64,000 bases of DNA from Thermogemmatispora aurantia (GTDB taxonomy: Bacteria; Chloroflexota; Ktedonobacteria; Ktedonobacterales; Ktedonobacteraceae): positions 107,221-171,220 of the forward strand of contig NZ_BKZV01000001.1 in assembly GCF_008974285.1 (NCBI RefSeq), given 5' to 3'. Shown here piece by piece: positions 17,715 through 27,823 of the stretch. The position numbers and the translations under genes are program-made. The notes beneath the pieces are model-generated. The model was not told the DNA's origin. It did no database searches and saw only the letters and a list, made by a program, of their open reading frames with translations. The number at the start of each line of letters is the position of its first letter. Positions within the stretch are counted from its first letter, which is position 1.

Positions 17715-18152
17715 TCAGGCCGTCATGAGCAAGCCGATCGCAATGCCCAGCAGTCCCCCAACCAGGACCTGCACCGGGGTATGGCCAATCAGCTCGCGCA
17801 GACGCTGCTCCCCAATAGGGTGGCCCTTAAAGGCTTCCTCCAGCATCTGGTTCAACATCCGGGCCTGAATGCTAACAGCTCGCCTTACGCCCGCCGCATC
17901 GTACATGACCACGCCCGCCAGCACGATACTGATGGCAAAACTGGTCGAGGAGAGGCCCGCCAGACGGCCTACCGCCGTGGCCAGTCCCATGACAAGAGCT
18001 GAGTGGGCGCTAGGCATTCCTCCTGCCGAGACCAGTCGGCGCAGGTTCAGTCGCCGCTGGGTGACCACCTCGATAAGGGTCTTGCTCACCTGAGCCAAGG
18101 CCCAGGCCAGCAAGGCTGCCAACAAGGCACGATTCTCTAGCAACGATGCCAT
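17715..18152 (-). CDS. Divergent PAP2 family protein (DUF212, YuiD-like)
   Basis: A 145-residue membrane protein with 3-4 hydrophobic segments and the family motif [15 protein letters not shown], followed by [16 protein letters not shown] and a C-terminal [11 protein letters not shown]. The family is related to PAP2 phosphatases but its reaction is unproven. ATG at 18152 is preferred; a TTG at 18164 overlaps the likely SD. It follows xseB by 30 nt and is probably in the same transcript. Confidence 0.88.
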   Translation of the reverse strand: MASLLENRALLAALLAWALAQVSKTLIEVVTQRRLNLRRLVSAGGMPSAHSALVMGLATAVGRLAGLSSTSFAISIVLAGVVMYDAAGVRRAVSIQARMLNQMLEEAFKGHPIGEQRLRELIGHTPVQVLVGGLLGIAIGLLMTA

Positions 18153-18182
18153 CGACACCTGCAACTATGCGCGCTTTGCATC

Positions 18183-18440
18183 CTACTCGATCTCGTCCGT
18201 GAGCTGGCTCGGCTCCAGCGGCTGCGCCACTGGCATACCCTGGCCGTCAACCGTCAGCTGCCTGACACGCAGCTCCGCCCGCTGTAAGAGATCGTTGCAG
18301 TAATGCACCAGGCGCATACCACGTTCGAAATGCTCAATAGCTTTTTCTAGAGGAAGTTGTCCATTTTGTAGGGTGAGCACTGTCTCCTCTAGCTGTTGAA
18401 ATGCCTCTTCAAAAGACAACTCTTCCATAGTGCGCACCAT
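18183..18440 (-). CDS. xseB: Exodeoxyribonuclease VII small subunit
   Basis: An 85-residue protein with the XseB pattern SFEEAFQQLEETVLTLQNG, PLEKAIEHFERGMRL and RAELRVRQL, forming two helices. It binds XseA to make exonuclease VII, which degrades single-stranded DNA into oligonucleotides. Start at 18440 is set by GGAGA 9 nt upstream; an ATG four codons later is the alternative. There is an unusual 189-nt AT-rich gap between xseA and this gene. Confidence 0.9.
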   Translation of the reverse strand: MVRTMEELSFEEAFQQLEETVLTLQNGQLPLEKAIEHFERGMRLVHYCNDLLQRAELRVRQLTVDGQGMPVAQPLEPSQLTDEIE

Positions 18441-18629
18441 TCCGCCAGTTCTCCGAGTAAAGCCAACCAAGAAGACGGGATCAGCCTTATTAATTACCAG
18501 CAAAGTGAGCAGCAGCGAAGCTTTCACCACAGCTTACAGGCCATTGACCTTGAGGGAGCTGAGAGCCAGAGAGAGCAGCAAGGGAACGCAGATCACCTCA
18601 AGCAAGGTCGCGCGGCAGGAATGACTCGC

Positions 18630-19844
18630 TTAGGGGAGCACCTGAACGGTCACGGAACCGTTCGCGAGCTGGAGCAGCAAGCGATCGCCAGGGTGGACCT
18701 GCTCGACAGTGGTAACCAGCGCCTGGTCTTCGGCGCGTCGCACAATGGCGTAGCCCCGTGCGAGCGTCTCCAGCGGAGAGAGCGTTTCCAGATGACGTGC
18801 GATTCCGCGGAGACGTTCGCGCTGCAGAGTGAGGAGCGTCTGCATACTGACGAGCAAGCGCTCGCTCAGATCATCCAGCTGCTGGCGTTGCTGATCCAAT
18901 TGACCACGAGGGCTAGCGCGTCGGAGATCGCGCTCGGCGCGCAGTAAGCGCTCACGCTGCTCGGCCAGGTACGACAAGATACACTCCTGCAAGCGCCGCT
19001 GCCACTCAAGCAAGTCCTGGCGCCAGCGAGCCACATCGGGGACAGCGATAGTCGCGGCGGCGGTCGGCGTTGAAGCCCGATAGTCGGCTACCAGGTCAGC
19101 GATGGTGACATCGGTCTCATGGCCGACACCACTGATGACCGGAATGCGCGAGCGAGCGATGGCGCGCGCCACCAGCTCGTCGTTAAAGGCCCACAGCTCT
19201 TCACGCGAGCCGCCGCCGCGCGCCACAATGATCACCTCTGCTTCTCCATGCTCATTTAACAGATCAAGAGCGGCGGCAATAGAGGCTGGAGCCTCCTCGC
19301 CCTGCACCAGGGCGGGGGCAATCAGCACTTCCGCCAGCGGGTAGCGTGTGCGGAGTACGCGTAGCATGTCGCGGAGGGCTGCCGCCTGCAGTGAGGTCAC
19401 GACCCCGATTACCGCTGGCGCTGAAGGGAGCGGACGCTTACGGGCCTCGGCAAAGAGGCCCTCCGCAGCCAGCCGCTCTTTCAGTTGCTCAAAGCGGCGA
19501 TAGAGGGCGCCCTCGCCTAGAGGCTCGACATATTCGACATAGAGTTGCAGCCGACCATGTTGCTCATAGAACGAGACATAGCCGGCGGCCAGCACCGCCA
19601 TGCCGTTGCGCAGCTCAGGCAAGCCGGCCCGCTGGCGAGCATGCTTGAAAAAGACGCATAACAGCTGGGCTGTCTCGTCTTTCAAGGTGAAATAACAATG
19701 GCCGGAAGCCAGATGAACCTTATAATCAGAGATTTCTCCCTGCACCCAGAGACTGCGCAGCAGCTCATCCTGCTCCAGCAATTTCTTGAGGTAATGAACC
19801 GCCTCGGAGACTGTCAACGGCGGCTCGTTGAGTGTCGCCAGCAT
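18630..19844 (-). CDS. xseA: Exodeoxyribonuclease VII large subunit
   Basis: A 404-residue protein of normal length for XseA. An N-terminal OB fold (residues ~10-100, with LWVQGEISDYKVHLASGHCY) precedes the catalytic domain containing VIGVVTSLQAAALRDMLRVL, ARGGGSREELWAFNDE and GVGHETDVTIADLVAD. A coiled-coil region (~280-350) follows. It is the catalytic subunit of exonuclease VII. GGGAGG precedes the ATG. It lies 21 nt after the AccB-like gene in a run of closely spaced minus-strand genes. Confidence 0.97.
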   Translation of the reverse strand: MLATLNEPPLTVSEAVHYLKKLLEQDELLRSLWVQGEISDYKVHLASGHCYFTLKDETAQLLCVFFKHARQRAGLPELRNGMAVLAAGYVSFYEQHGRLQLYVEYVEPLGEGALYRRFEQLKERLAAEGLFAEARKRPLPSAPAVIGVVTSLQAAALRDMLRVLRTRYPLAEVLIAPALVQGEEAPASIAAALDLLNEHGEAEVIIVARGGGSREELWAFNDELVARAIARSRIPVISGVGHETDVTIADLVADYRASTPTAAATIAVPDVARWRQDLLEWQRRLQECILSYLAEQRERLLRAERDLRRASPRGQLDQQRQQLDDLSERLLVSMQTLLTLQRERLRGIARHLETLSPLETLARGYAIVRRAEDQALVTTVEQVHPGDRLLLQLANGSVTVQVLP

Positions 19845-19865
19845 CAGCGCCCTCCCGCTCCTCGG

Positions 19866-20393
19866 CTAAGCCTCGCCGGCGCTATCGATCACCATCAGCG
19901 GTTGCCCGTACTCGACCGGCTGGCCCTCTTCCACCAGAATCTCAGCAACGCGGCCCGCGACTGGCGATTCGACCTCATTGATGACATTGAGTGCCTCGAC
20001 GGTGGCCACCAGCTGTCCCACCTTGACCTGATCGCCGACCTGGACCGCAGGGCGCTGCTCCTTGGGCCTGGCCCAGCGATGAAAGATACCGACCCAGGGA
20101 GAGACAATCGTGTGTCGGGTTTCGACGGCGGTCGCTGGCGGTTCCTCGGTCGCCGCCTCTTCTTCATCAACGAGTTCTGCCGCTGCCAGACCATCGGCGC
20201 CACTGAGGCGCGCCTTGCGCAGCGCCAGGCGCAGGCCCGCAGCCGGAGCGCGCAGTTCCAGCTCGCTCACATCGCTCCTGTCGAGCAACTGCACCAGGCG
20301 CTTGATCTGCTCAACTGTCAGCTCCTCAGTGCCAGAAGAACCGTTTTCCAGAGCAGCGCGGCTGCCTCCCCGGCGCGATCCCTTGGTTTCCAT
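19866..20393 (-). CDS. AccB/BCCP-like protein lacking the biotinylated lysine
   Basis: A 175-residue protein with the AccB layout: an N-terminal helical segment, an Ala/Glu/Pro linker (~70-95) and a C-terminal biotinyl domain (~98-172) with the standard IVSPWVGIF and VGQLVATVEA. The biotin attachment motif EAMKM is replaced by EALNV: residue 136 is Asn (codon AAT) where Lys must be for biotinylation. The rest (NEVESPVAGRVAEILVEEGQ) is well conserved, so this looks like a specific change and not decay. No accC lies nearby. It could be a non-biotinylated regulator of acetyl-CoA carboxylase, by analogy with plant BADC proteins, or a scaffold. It sits between efp and xseA, the usual place of accB in Gram-positive-like operons. 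Confidence 0.85.
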   Translation of the reverse strand: METKGSRRGGSRAALENGSSGTEELTVEQIKRLVQLLDRSDVSELELRAPAAGLRLALRKARLSGADGLAAAELVDEEEAATEEPPATAVETRHTIVSPWVGIFHRWARPKEQRPAVQVGDQVKVGQLVATVEALNVINEVESPVAGRVAEILVEEGQPVEYGQPLMVIDSAGEA

Positions 20394-20421
20394 TGTTCTG
20401 GTCCTCCCCTACGCTAGCAGG

Positions 20422-20979
20422 CTACGCGCGTTCAACGTACTCACCAGTGGTGGTATTGATACGGATCAGGTCGCCGATGTTGACAAAGAGCGGCACCTGC
20501 ACCACCAGGCCTGTCTCCGTGGTGGCTGGCTTCGAACCACCTGTCGCCGTATCGCCCTTGACGCCCGGCTCCGTATAAGTCACCCGAAGCACCACCTTTT
20601 CCGGCAGCTCCACCGAGATCGGCTGGCCTTCGTACATGATGATATCCAGCTCCATATTATCGGTCAGATAGAGCCGGGCATCGCCGAGCTGGTCCTCGGT
20701 CAGGACAATATCCTCGTAGGTAGTCGTATCCATAAAATGGTACTGATCGCCATCCCGGTATTGGTACATCACATGCACCCGGTCCAGGAAGACGCGCCTA
20801 AACTTCTCGCCGGCATCAAAGGTCCGCTCGACGATAGCGCCCGTGCGCAAATTGCGCAGCTTCAGGCGAACCGTGGCCCCACCGCGGCCAAGTTTAATAT
20901 GCTGCCAGTCGAGAATGGTATAGAGCTGGCCATCCAGCTCTATAGAAAGGCCCTTTTTCAGGTCGCCAGTCGAAATCAT
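20422..20979 (-). CDS. efp: Translation elongation factor P
   Basis: A 185-residue EF-P with all three beta-barrel domains: ISTGDLKKGLSIELDGQLY, TYEDIVLTEDQLGDARLYL, and the C-terminal signature-like region ATGGSKPATTETGLVVQVPL. It relieves ribosome stalling at proline runs. The loop that is post-translationally modified in other species reads LGRGGAT, with Arg32 at the tip where E. coli has a modified Lys. Arg is the residue used in EarP-type (rhamnosylated) EF-Ps, but earP is not in this window. The ATG at 20979 is set by AGGGAG 9 nt upstream. Confidence 0.96.
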   Translation of the reverse strand: MISTGDLKKGLSIELDGQLYTILDWQHIKLGRGGATVRLKLRNLRTGAIVERTFDAGEKFRRVFLDRVHVMYQYRDGDQYHFMDTTTYEDIVLTEDQLGDARLYLTDNMELDIIMYEGQPISVELPEKVVLRVTYTEPGVKGDTATGGSKPATTETGLVVQVPLFVNIGDLIRINTTTGEYVERA

Positions 20980-20992
20980 CGCCACACACTCC

Positions 20993-22093
20993 CTATTGCG
21001 GAATGATCAGATCGAGCGGTGAGCGCGTTAGCACCTCCGCCCCATCTTCCAACACCAGCACACTATCCTCAATGCGCAAGCCACTCCAGCCTGGGATATA
21101 GACCCCCGGCTCTACGGTCACCACCGCCCCAGCGGGCAAGTGGCTATCCTCGGGTGCACGCTGAGATAACAGCGGCTCCTCGTGCACCTCCAGGCCAACG
21201 CCGTGGCCGGTACTGTGGATATAGTACTCAGCCAGGCCGTGACGCTCCAATACATCTCGCGCCAGGCTGTCAGCCTGACGTCCAGAGAGGCCCGCCCGCA
21301 GGCCCTGCTCACAGGTACGCATGGCCTCTAGCACGGCCCCATAGAGGGTGCGCATACGCTCCTCGCGCGGTTCCCCGAGACAGACAGTGCGCGTCATATC
21401 GGCACAATAGCCCTGGTAACGCGCCCCCATGTCGATCGTGATCAGCTCGCCTGCCTCAATGGGGCGCTCGCTGGCACGAGCATGGGGCATCGAGCCATTA
21501 GGACCAGCCGCCACGATCGGCTCGAAGGCCGGCCCATCCGCCCCAAGAGCGATCATGGTTCGAATAATCTCCCATTGCACTTCCCTCTCGGAGAGTCCGG
21601 GGCGCAGCCAGCGGCGTAGACGGATAAAGGTCTCGTCAGTAATCGCCGCGGCCTTGCGCAGCTGTTCCAGCTCCTGGGCCGATTTGACCTGGCGTAGACG
21701 GTCAACGATCGTGCTCTCCAGTGGCTGCAAGGTGTAGTGGCCCTCACCGCCACGAGAGAGCCTGGCATAGGAGCTGTAGCTGAGGGCCGACGCCTCGAAG
21801 CCGAGGCGCTGCCAACCATACTGACGGGCCTGAGCTGCTACCGCCTCGGCGAAGTCGCGCCGCTCCGGCACCAGCACTTGACAGCCCGCTGCCTCTCTCT
21901 CCGCTACCTCACGGTAGAGCGTGGAGGTAATCAGCAGACACAGCTCTTGAGAGATGAGCAGCCAGGCCGCCTCGGGGTCGCTCTCCAGCCAGCCGCTCAG
22001 ATACACGCGATTGTACGGCTGCGTAATCAAACAGGCATCGAGTGCCTGCTCGCGCAGCCACGCGCGTACAGCAGCGATGCTCTCCTCTTTCAT
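20993..22093 (-). CDS. M24 family Xaa-Pro peptidase
   Basis: A 366-residue protein with a creatinase-like N-terminal domain and the pita-bread metallopeptidase domain (from ~130). The metal ligands are visible as [37 protein letters not shown] and GLRIEDSV. It should cleave X-Pro bonds at the N-terminus of peptides (PepQ/PepP-like). Its 3' end lies 13 nt before efp, and its start overlaps the aroQ stop by 4 bp (ATGA), so it is translationally coupled. The pairing pepQ-efp is common. Confidence 0.93.
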   Translation of the reverse strand: MKEESIAAVRAWLREQALDACLITQPYNRVYLSGWLESDPEAAWLLISQELCLLITSTLYREVAEREAAGCQVLVPERRDFAEAVAAQARQYGWQRLGFEASALSYSSYARLSRGGEGHYTLQPLESTIVDRLRQVKSAQELEQLRKAAAITDETFIRLRRWLRPGLSEREVQWEIIRTMIALGADGPAFEPIVAAGPNGSMPHARASERPIEAGELITIDMGARYQGYCADMTRTVCLGEPREERMRTLYGAVLEAMRTCEQGLRAGLSGRQADSLARDVLERHGLAEYYIHSTGHGVGLEVHEEPLLSQRAPEDSHLPAGAVVTVEPGVYIPGWSGLRIEDSVLVLEDGAEVLTRSPLDLIIPQ

Positions 22094-22560
22094 GTATGCT
22101 CCTCTTTTGCGCGAGAATCTTCCTCAGTAAGGATATCGAGCAAGGCGCGCAGGGCCAGCTCGTAGCCACGCCAGCCCAGGCCAGTGATCTGGCCGCGGCA
22201 GACCGCTGCCGTCACTGACTGATGACGGAAAGGCTCCCGCGCATAAATATTGCTCAGATGGACCTCGATGATCGGAACCGCGAGGGCGGCCAGCGCATCG
22301 CGCAGGGCCAGCGAGTAGTGAGTCAAGGCCCCTGGGTTAATGATCACTCCGGCGGCCTGCTCTCCCTGCTCTTGGAGAAAATCGATGAGTGCCCCCTCGT
22401 GATTCGACTGAAAATCGAGCAGCGTGACCCCGTGTTCAGCGGCAAGGCGGCGCAAGCGCTCGATAATCCAGGACAAGGTGACCGTGCCATAAATAGCCGG
22501 CTCCCGTTTTCCCAGACGATTCAAGTTCGGTCCATTGACCACCAGGATCGTGTGCGTCAT
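22090..22560 (-). CDS. aroQ: 3-dehydroquinate dehydratase, type II
   Basis: A 156-residue protein of standard type II length. It turns 3-dehydroquinate into 3-dehydroshikimate in the shikimate pathway. Signatures: [19 protein letters not shown] (with the catalytic Tyr), [33 protein letters not shown] and [19 protein letters not shown]. It overlaps the upstream aroKB gene by 4 bp (ATGA) and the downstream peptidase by 4 bp. Confidence 0.96.
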   Translation of the reverse strand: MTHTILVVNGPNLNRLGKREPAIYGTVTLSWIIERLRRLAAEHGVTLLDFQSNHEGALIDFLQEQGEQAAGVIINPGALTHYSLALRDALAALAVPIIEVHLSNIYAREPFRHQSVTAAVCRGQITGLGWRGYELALRALLDILTEEDSRAKEEHT

Positions 22561-24260
22561 ACTTCTTCCTGCCTTGCCCCGGCGCTGGAGCGGGTGATGC
22601 TCTCGCCTCCAAAGAGGGAGTACACGACCTTGCTGACCAGCTCATCTGGCAGCGTTGTCTGGAAAACCTCGCCGATCCGGCGCGGCATGATCCAGCGTAC
22701 CTGCTTCTGAGCCACCTTTTTATCAAGCCGGATGGCGGCCAGCAAAGCCTCGGTTTGCGGCTTCCCATGATAGGCGGTGGGCAGTCCCAAAGCCGCTAGC
22801 AGCGCTCGCTGGCGCTCAGCCTCCTCACGCGCCAGGAAGCCGGCCTGGCAAGCCAGTTCAGCCGCGGCCACCATGCCTAGCGCTACCGCTTCCCCATGCA
22901 GCCACTCGCCATAGCCGGTCACATTTTCCAGGGCATGGCCCAGCGTATGCCCATAGTTGAGGATCGCCCTCCGCCCCTGCTCGCGTTCATCCTCCTCAAT
23001 TACTGCGGCCTTGAGGGCAATACAACGCGCGATGATCTGCGCCAACAGAGAAGCTGGGGGCAAAGAGAAGTCGCGCAGCGCCGCCGCATGGGTTTCTAGC
23101 AAAGTAAAGAGTTCTGCGTCGAGTATCATACCATACTTGACAACCTCTGCCCAGCCCTCAGTGCGCTCGCGCTCTGGCAGCGTCAGCAGCGTTGCCGGAT
23201 CGGCCAAGACCAGACGGGGCTGATAGAAGGCGCCAATGAGGTTTTTGCCCCGCGGATGATTGATTCCTGTTTTTCCACCAATGGCCGCATCAACCTGGGC
23301 CAGTAACGAGGTCGGCAGCTGCACCAGGGGCACGCCGCGGAGATAAGTAGCGGCGGCAAAGCCAACCAGATCGCCGACAACGCCTCCGCCGAGGGCCAGC
23401 AGGGCCTCACGGCGCTCTGCCCGCTGCTCGACGAGCCAGTCGTAGATGGCGCTCAGCTGTTGCAGCGACTTACTGGCTTCGCCCGCAGGAAGGACGTAGC
23501 TACTCGCGCTCCAGCCAGCTCGCCGCAACGTGCGAAGCAAAGGCGGCCCGTAGAGATCATAGACATGCTGGTCGCTGAGGAGAAAGACGCGCCGCGGCAG
23601 CTCCAGACGCGCCAGATACGCCGGTAAGCGTCCCAGTCCACCCCAATCGACGATCGCTGCATAGCCCTCCCCAGCGCGAATCTGACGCTCCAGCGGCTCC
23701 TCTCCCTCCAGCACTCCCAGGGCGATGAGGGCCGCCAGGACAGCACGTGCGACCTGCTCGCCGCTTTTGCCATCGGTTGAGCAGGTGGCCTCCGCCTCTT
23801 CATAGAGTGCCCGACGCTCGGCCTGCAAACGACGCAGAGCCGCCAGCGGATCATCACCAGCCAGCAGCGGACGCACTTCGGGAGAGAGGCCTTGCCGCCG
23901 CGCTACCGCCTCTTGCTGACGCAGACGTTCAAGAGCAGTCTCCGGCTCGACATTCAGAAAGATCCTGACTCCCCGCTCAGCCATGAGCCGGCGATTGTCA
24001 GCATCCAGGACAATACCCCCGCCCGTGGCCACAATGGCTCCGGCGCTGGCAGCCGCTTCTTGCAAGGCCAGCTTCTCACGAGCCCGGAAAGCACTCTCAC
24101 CCTCCTCAGCAAAGATGGTGGCAATACGCTTCCCACAGCGTTGCTCTACCAGCAGATCGGTGTCAAGGAAGGGCCTTCCCAGGCGCTCCGCCAGTAGGCG
24201 GCCTACGGTCGTCTTGCCACTCCCGGACAGCCCTATCAAGAAGACGTTACGCATGCGCAT
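22557..24260 (-). CDS. aroKB: Bifunctional shikimate kinase / 3-dehydroquinate synthase
   Basis: A 567-residue fusion. Residues 1 to ~180 are shikimate kinase with the P-loop [19 protein letters not shown] and VATGGGIVL. Residues ~190-555 are 3-dehydroquinate synthase with [50 protein letters not shown] and [11 protein letters not shown] (metal-binding His). It supplies two non-consecutive steps of the shikimate pathway, with AroQ downstream. There is no SD before either of the two in-frame ATGs (24260, 24254). A TAGAAT box ends 7 nt before the second, so a leaderless mRNA is possible. I keep the first ATG. Confidence 0.95.
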   Translation of the reverse strand: MRMRNVFLIGLSGSGKTTVGRLLAERLGRPFLDTDLLVEQRCGKRIATIFAEEGESAFRAREKLALQEAAASAGAIVATGGGIVLDADNRRLMAERGVRIFLNVEPETALERLRQQEAVARRQGLSPEVRPLLAGDDPLAALRRLQAERRALYEEAEATCSTDGKSGEQVARAVLAALIALGVLEGEEPLERQIRAGEGYAAIVDWGGLGRLPAYLARLELPRRVFLLSDQHVYDLYGPPLLRTLRRAGWSASSYVLPAGEASKSLQQLSAIYDWLVEQRAERREALLALGGGVVGDLVGFAAATYLRGVPLVQLPTSLLAQVDAAIGGKTGINHPRGKNLIGAFYQPRLVLADPATLLTLPERERTEGWAEVVKYGMILDAELFTLLETHAAALRDFSLPPASLLAQIIARCIALKAAVIEEDEREQGRRAILNYGHTLGHALENVTGYGEWLHGEAVALGMVAAAELACQAGFLAREEAERQRALLAALGLPTAYHGKPQTEALLAAIRLDKKVAQKQVRWIMPRRIGEVFQTTLPDELVSKVVYSLFGGESITRSSAGARQEEV

Positions 24261-24261
24261 T

Positions 24262-24267
24262 ATTCTA
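24262..24267 (-). promoter_or_regulatory. Possible -10 for a leaderless aroKB transcript
   Basis: TAGAAT (5/6) on the minus strand, 7 nt from the ATG at 24254. The -35 is not recognisable. It would head the whole aroKB to xseB operon. Confidence 0.35.
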
Positions 24268-24344
24268 CCATGAGCCTGGCAGTCAGCTCAGCAGCTGCCG
24301 CGGCTCCTTCCTCCCTCCTCTTATACTCCTTTTATTTGCTTGAA

Positions 24345-26930
24345 TCAGTAAAGCTCTTCGCTGTGCACCGGCGTATCCAGGACAGCCAGCAGACTGAAGG
24401 TCGAGGTATCGACTATCTTGAGATAGTTATCCTGCTCCTGGGCCAGACCCTCGCGCATGAAAGCCTGGACGCGGTTATCGTAGAGCCTAAAGGTTGACTG
24501 GAAATGGAAGGCGTACTGTTCAAGACGCCCCGTCTGGCGATTGAGCACCAGAATGTCATCCCCAGGCAGGCAGGTTGCTTCAGCACTACAGGACGTATGA
24601 TTGGTGAAAGAGCCGATCAGAATCTGCCAGCGCTGATCCCAGCTTGCCACAGTATATTGGTGGGTAATTTGCCCATCATGATCAAAGGCGATGAAGGTGC
24701 TCTGAGCCTGCAGAGGGCTATAGAGCATAATACCCTCCGCAGCACCGCCAAAGTGACCCGTGTAGAGGATCGCCCCACTTCCCCACTGGCTGTAGCTCTG
24801 ACGCTCCTGCACCTGTAGATTGGGCTTCAGGATCAAGAGCTGCGCCTCGCCAGCAATGGGATCATAGAGCAAAAGCTGGGCCTGGCCGGTGCCGCAAAAA
24901 TCACCACTGTAGACTTGCCAGTTGCCATCGAGATCGGTCACGGCTTGGTTATGGACAACCTGCAAGCGGGCATCAAAACTGATCAGACGCCCCTGGCCAT
25001 TCAGGCGATCGTAGAGAAAGAGACCGTCCTGCCGGGTGCTCACGAAGCTCCCGACATAGATCTCCCACGAGTCCTGTGAGAGTAGATAGCGCTGGAGATG
25101 ATTGATGCCCAATTTGCTCGTGAAGTCAATCAGTAGTACATTCGGCATCAACTGGGACTGATTGCTTTGGCTGCCGCCGAGGTCATTGCCTCCGCCATCG
25201 CTGGGGGACAAGCTCAGAGCCAGGCCATTCGGCACGGCCAGGGGTCCAGCATCGCCAGAGGCCAGAGTGCTGGTGATAGTTCCCGCCGTGGCTGAAGGCG
25301 TTGAGCCCGGCGTGGCCGTCGGCGTGACTGTAGGGCTGGTCGTAGGGGTGGCGGTAGGGGTCGCGCTTGGCCTTGGCGTGGCCGTCGGCGTCAGTACTGG
25401 GGTCGGACTCGCTGTAGCGGTCGCTGTTGGCCTTGGCGTGGCCGTCGGCGTCAGTACCGGGGTCGGACTCGCTGTAGCGGTCGCTGTTGGCCTTGGCGTG
25501 GCTGTCGGCGTCAGTACCGGGGTCGGACTCGCCGTAGCGGTCGCTGTTGGCCTTGGCGTGGGTTTTGGAGTGGGTGAAGGTGTAGATGTCTTCGTCGGTA
25601 CCAGGCTAGGCACAGGCGAGACGCTTGGCTCGCTGGTCACGGTTGGGAAAGGCGTGGGCGTCAAGCTCGGCGTCGGAATGGTCGGGATCGGCGTGTTGAC
25701 AAAGCGATTGTAGAGCAGCAAACCCGTCGTCTGACCATTGAAGCGACCCGTGTACACTTCCCAACCAGGTCCCCAACCATCGAGCGTAATATGCTGGCTG
25801 ATTTGTAGATCAGGGCCAAGGCTCAAGATCTGTATCTTTCCTGAAGAGCGGCTGTAGAGCAGTATCTGAGCATGACCGAGGCCCGCGAAATCGCCGATCC
25901 GGATATCGAGGTCCGAGCCCCAACCATGTGGCCCCACCTGGCGATCGGCCAGCGTCACTAGCCGCGCACCGGCGATCGTGCCAGAGGAAGTTGCTGGCGC
26001 ATCGGGATAGGGCCAGAGACGTCCTCCGGGGCGCCTGCTGAGCTGGTCGGCGTCCAGCAGTTGCAGCACCTTCAGCGTACCTTGTTGACGGTTATAAAGC
26101 AGGAGAGCGCTCTGACCGCTGCCAGTGAAATCGGCATCAAACTCCTGCTCCGAGGAGGTTGGGGGCAGACCAAGAGCCAGGCGCGCCGTGGTCAGCGTAG
26201 CCGGATCACGCTGCTGCTGCTGATTAGCCGCTATCACCTGCGCCAGGGCCTCGCTGTCAACGCCTGGTAAACGAGCGAAGAGCTGCGGGTCTATCTGGCC
26301 CGGGAAATAGATGAAGCGGAGCTGACCGCGCTGATAGCGTGGCTGATTGATGACCGAGACCCGGTAACCAAGGCCGAGATGCACCGGGGTAGGGTCACCA
26401 TAGTTTTGATAGGTCACATTGAAGGTATCGCCGTCGGGACTGACCCAGGTGACAAAAGCTACGTGACCAGCGGAGCTGTAGGCCCAGACGCCATCAGCAA
26501 CGGGGAAGACAGCAATAGCTCCGACGCGGGGTTGCGTCCCCACTGCCAGGCCAGCCTTCTGAGCGTCACTGATCCAGTCCGCCGCATTCCCCCAATTGAG
26601 GGGGAGATCGTAATGCAGCCAGTGCCACTGCTCCCAGGCCCACCAGACACAGTTTCCGCCCCGAGGAAAGGGACCAGGGCAAAGCGCAAAGGGATTGCCA
26701 TCAGCGCTGAAGCTGAGCTGGTCACAGTCAGAATCGAGTGTTGGAGCGGTATACCCCAGGCCCTGGGCATTAGCCTGGAGCAGGCTCATCAATGAGAGTG
26801 GTTGCGAGAACAGCAAGCAGAGCACCGCAACGAGGAAAGCAGTGAGGAAATGGCGTCGCTTGATAGGCCCAGTGGACACATGCCTGTCATCGCTTTGCAG
26901 TAGCCTCCGCAGGAAGGCCAAAGGATGCAT
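24345..26930 (-). CDS. Secreted CHAP-domain protein with FG-GAP-like repeats and Thr/Pro-rich linker
   Basis: An 861-residue protein. The N-terminus has a [23 protein letters not shown] signal (residues ~24-42), ending near ANAQG. A CHAP (Cys/His amidohydrolase) domain follows at ~85-205, with the likely catalytic Cys in [11 protein letters not shown] and His in [10 protein letters not shown]. Next come several short repeats of the type [14 protein letters not shown] / [14 protein letters not shown], resembling FG-GAP/VCBS blades. They are split by a ~130-residue Thr/Pro/Ala linker (~415-545) encoded partly by 60-bp tandem repeats. It probably acts at the cell surface, on peptidoglycan or as an adhesive enzyme. 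AGGGAGG precedes the ATG. Sec or Tat export cannot be decided. Confidence 0.8.
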   Translation of the reverse strand: MHPLAFLRRLLQSDDRHVSTGPIKRRHFLTAFLVAVLCLLFSQPLSLMSLLQANAQGLGYTAPTLDSDCDQLSFSADGNPFALCPGPFPRGGNCVWWAWEQWHWLHYDLPLNWGNAADWISDAQKAGLAVGTQPRVGAIAVFPVADGVWAYSSAGHVAFVTWVSPDGDTFNVTYQNYGDPTPVHLGLGYRVSVINQPRYQRGQLRFIYFPGQIDPQLFARLPGVDSEALAQVIAANQQQQRDPATLTTARLALGLPPTSSEQEFDADFTGSGQSALLLYNRQQGTLKVLQLLDADQLSRRPGGRLWPYPDAPATSSGTIAGARLVTLADRQVGPHGWGSDLDIRIGDFAGLGHAQILLYSRSSGKIQILSLGPDLQISQHITLDGWGPGWEVYTGRFNGQTTGLLLYNRFVNTPIPTIPTPSLTPTPFPTVTSEPSVSPVPSLVPTKTSTPSPTPKPTPRPTATATASPTPVLTPTATPRPTATATASPTPVLTPTATPRPTATATASPTPVLTPTATPRPSATPTATPTTSPTVTPTATPGSTPSATAGTITSTLASGDAGPLAVPNGLALSLSPSDGGGNDLGGSQSNQSQLMPNVLLIDFTSKLGINHLQRYLLSQDSWEIYVGSFVSTRQDGLFLYDRLNGQGRLISFDARLQVVHNQAVTDLDGNWQVYSGDFCGTGQAQLLLYDPIAGEAQLLILKPNLQVQERQSYSQWGSGAILYTGHFGGAAEGIMLYSPLQAQSTFIAFDHDGQITHQYTVASWDQRWQILIGSFTNHTSCSAEATCLPGDDILVLNRQTGRLEQYAFHFQSTFRLYDNRVQAFMREGLAQEQDNYLKIVDTSTFSLLAVLDTPVHSEELY
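25381..25560. repeat. Three 60-bp tandem repeats coding a Thr/Pro linker
   Basis: Three contiguous 60-bp units (25381-25440, 25441-25500, 25501-25560) differ at only a few positions. Each encodes 20 residues of the form [21 protein letters not shown] more diverged copy ends just before, at 25380. The copy number can change by slippage without shifting the frame. Confidence 0.95.
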
Positions 26931-27033
26931 CTGGTCTCTTCCTCCCTAAAATAAGACCTGTATGCAGCCACGGCTGGCCAATTTGCCTGAAAGCACGCTC
27001 GCGGTCTTTCTGCCATTCTGCGATTTCCTGGAG

Positions 27034-27062
27034 AGTATACCATTGTGAGTTCATGCGCGCAA
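27034..27062 (-). promoter_or_regulatory. Extended -10 promoter of the CHAP-protein gene
   Basis: Minus-strand TTGCGC, 17 nt, TATACT preceded by TGG (extended -10). It gives a leader of about 97 nt. Apart from this and the tRNA promoter I see nothing in 26931-27342. Confidence 0.5.
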
Positions 27063-27269
27063 GGTGGCCTGCTTGTCTTGCCGGTTCCTTTCTGCCTTCA
27101 CGCCGCAGCACTCGCCAGGAGCTGGCACCGCCTCCGTCACTTTCCAGTTCTATTGTACCTTTTTCCTGGGCAGCCAGGCCCGTCTCAGCCACCCGGCAGA
27201 TACCTAGCAAGCGAGCAGAAGACAACAAGCCTGCACTTTGTCCTTTTCGCTCCCCAGCCAAAAAAGGGC

Positions 27270-27298
27270 TTGACAGGGTGGGGGAGCAATGCTATGAT
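27270..27298 (+). promoter_or_regulatory. tRNA-Val promoter
   Basis: TTGACA (27270-27275), 17 nt, TATGAT (27293-27298): 6/6 and 5/6. Transcription should begin near 27305, 38 nt before the mature tRNA. Confidence 0.85.
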
Positions 27299-27342
27299 AG
27301 GAGCGTCCTGAAGGAAGGGCAAGGCTATCCAATCCAAGGCTC

Positions 27343-27419
<77 letters not shown>

Positions 27420-27423
27420 CTGA

Positions 27424-27462
27424 GAGGCGATCCTGTGCAAAGCGGATCGCCTCTTTTCTTTT
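27424..27462 (+). terminator. Intrinsic terminator of tRNA-Val
   Basis: A perfect 10-bp stem (27424-27433 with 27444-27453), a 10-nt loop, then TTTTCTTTT. It lies 6 nt after the tRNA. Confidence 0.93.
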
Positions 27463-27823
27463 CCAGAAAAGGGAAGAGGCTTCTATTGAGGAGACAGGGA
27501 AAAAGGGGAGGAAACAGTGGGGTCAAAAAGCAGAGAAAGGAACTCTTGCAATCCGGCTCCTTGCCTTACGGCCCAGAGGAGGTTGCTCTCTCCCCTCATT
27601 GGACTCCAGAAAGACAAGAACGACTAGCTCCCCCAATCGAGCGTCTCTCGCCAGTTTAGCCAGAGGGCGCCGGTCGAGCAGCCTGGCACCCTCCTACGAG
27701 GGCATAGCTCTACTCGGCTATCCTGCCCTGGCTTGCTGGCTGTGCCCCCGTCTCGCAGGAACGAGGTTGCGCGTAGAGGACGCCATGAGGGCTGCTCTCT
27801 TTTTAGTTCAGCGCATTTTCTCT
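27463..27823. other. Intergenic region without recognisable feature
   Basis: Between the tRNA terminator and the ispG stop I see no gene, promoter or strong hairpin. Confidence 0.5.

Noticed and set aside
25381..25560. 60-bp repeats considered as a CRISPR array
   Set aside because: The units are contiguous, without spacers, and lie in frame within a protein gene.
25162..25713. A 183-codon Gly/Val-rich frame opposite the CHAP gene
   Set aside because: It is the complement of the Thr/Pro repeat region; stops are absent only because of the repeat composition.
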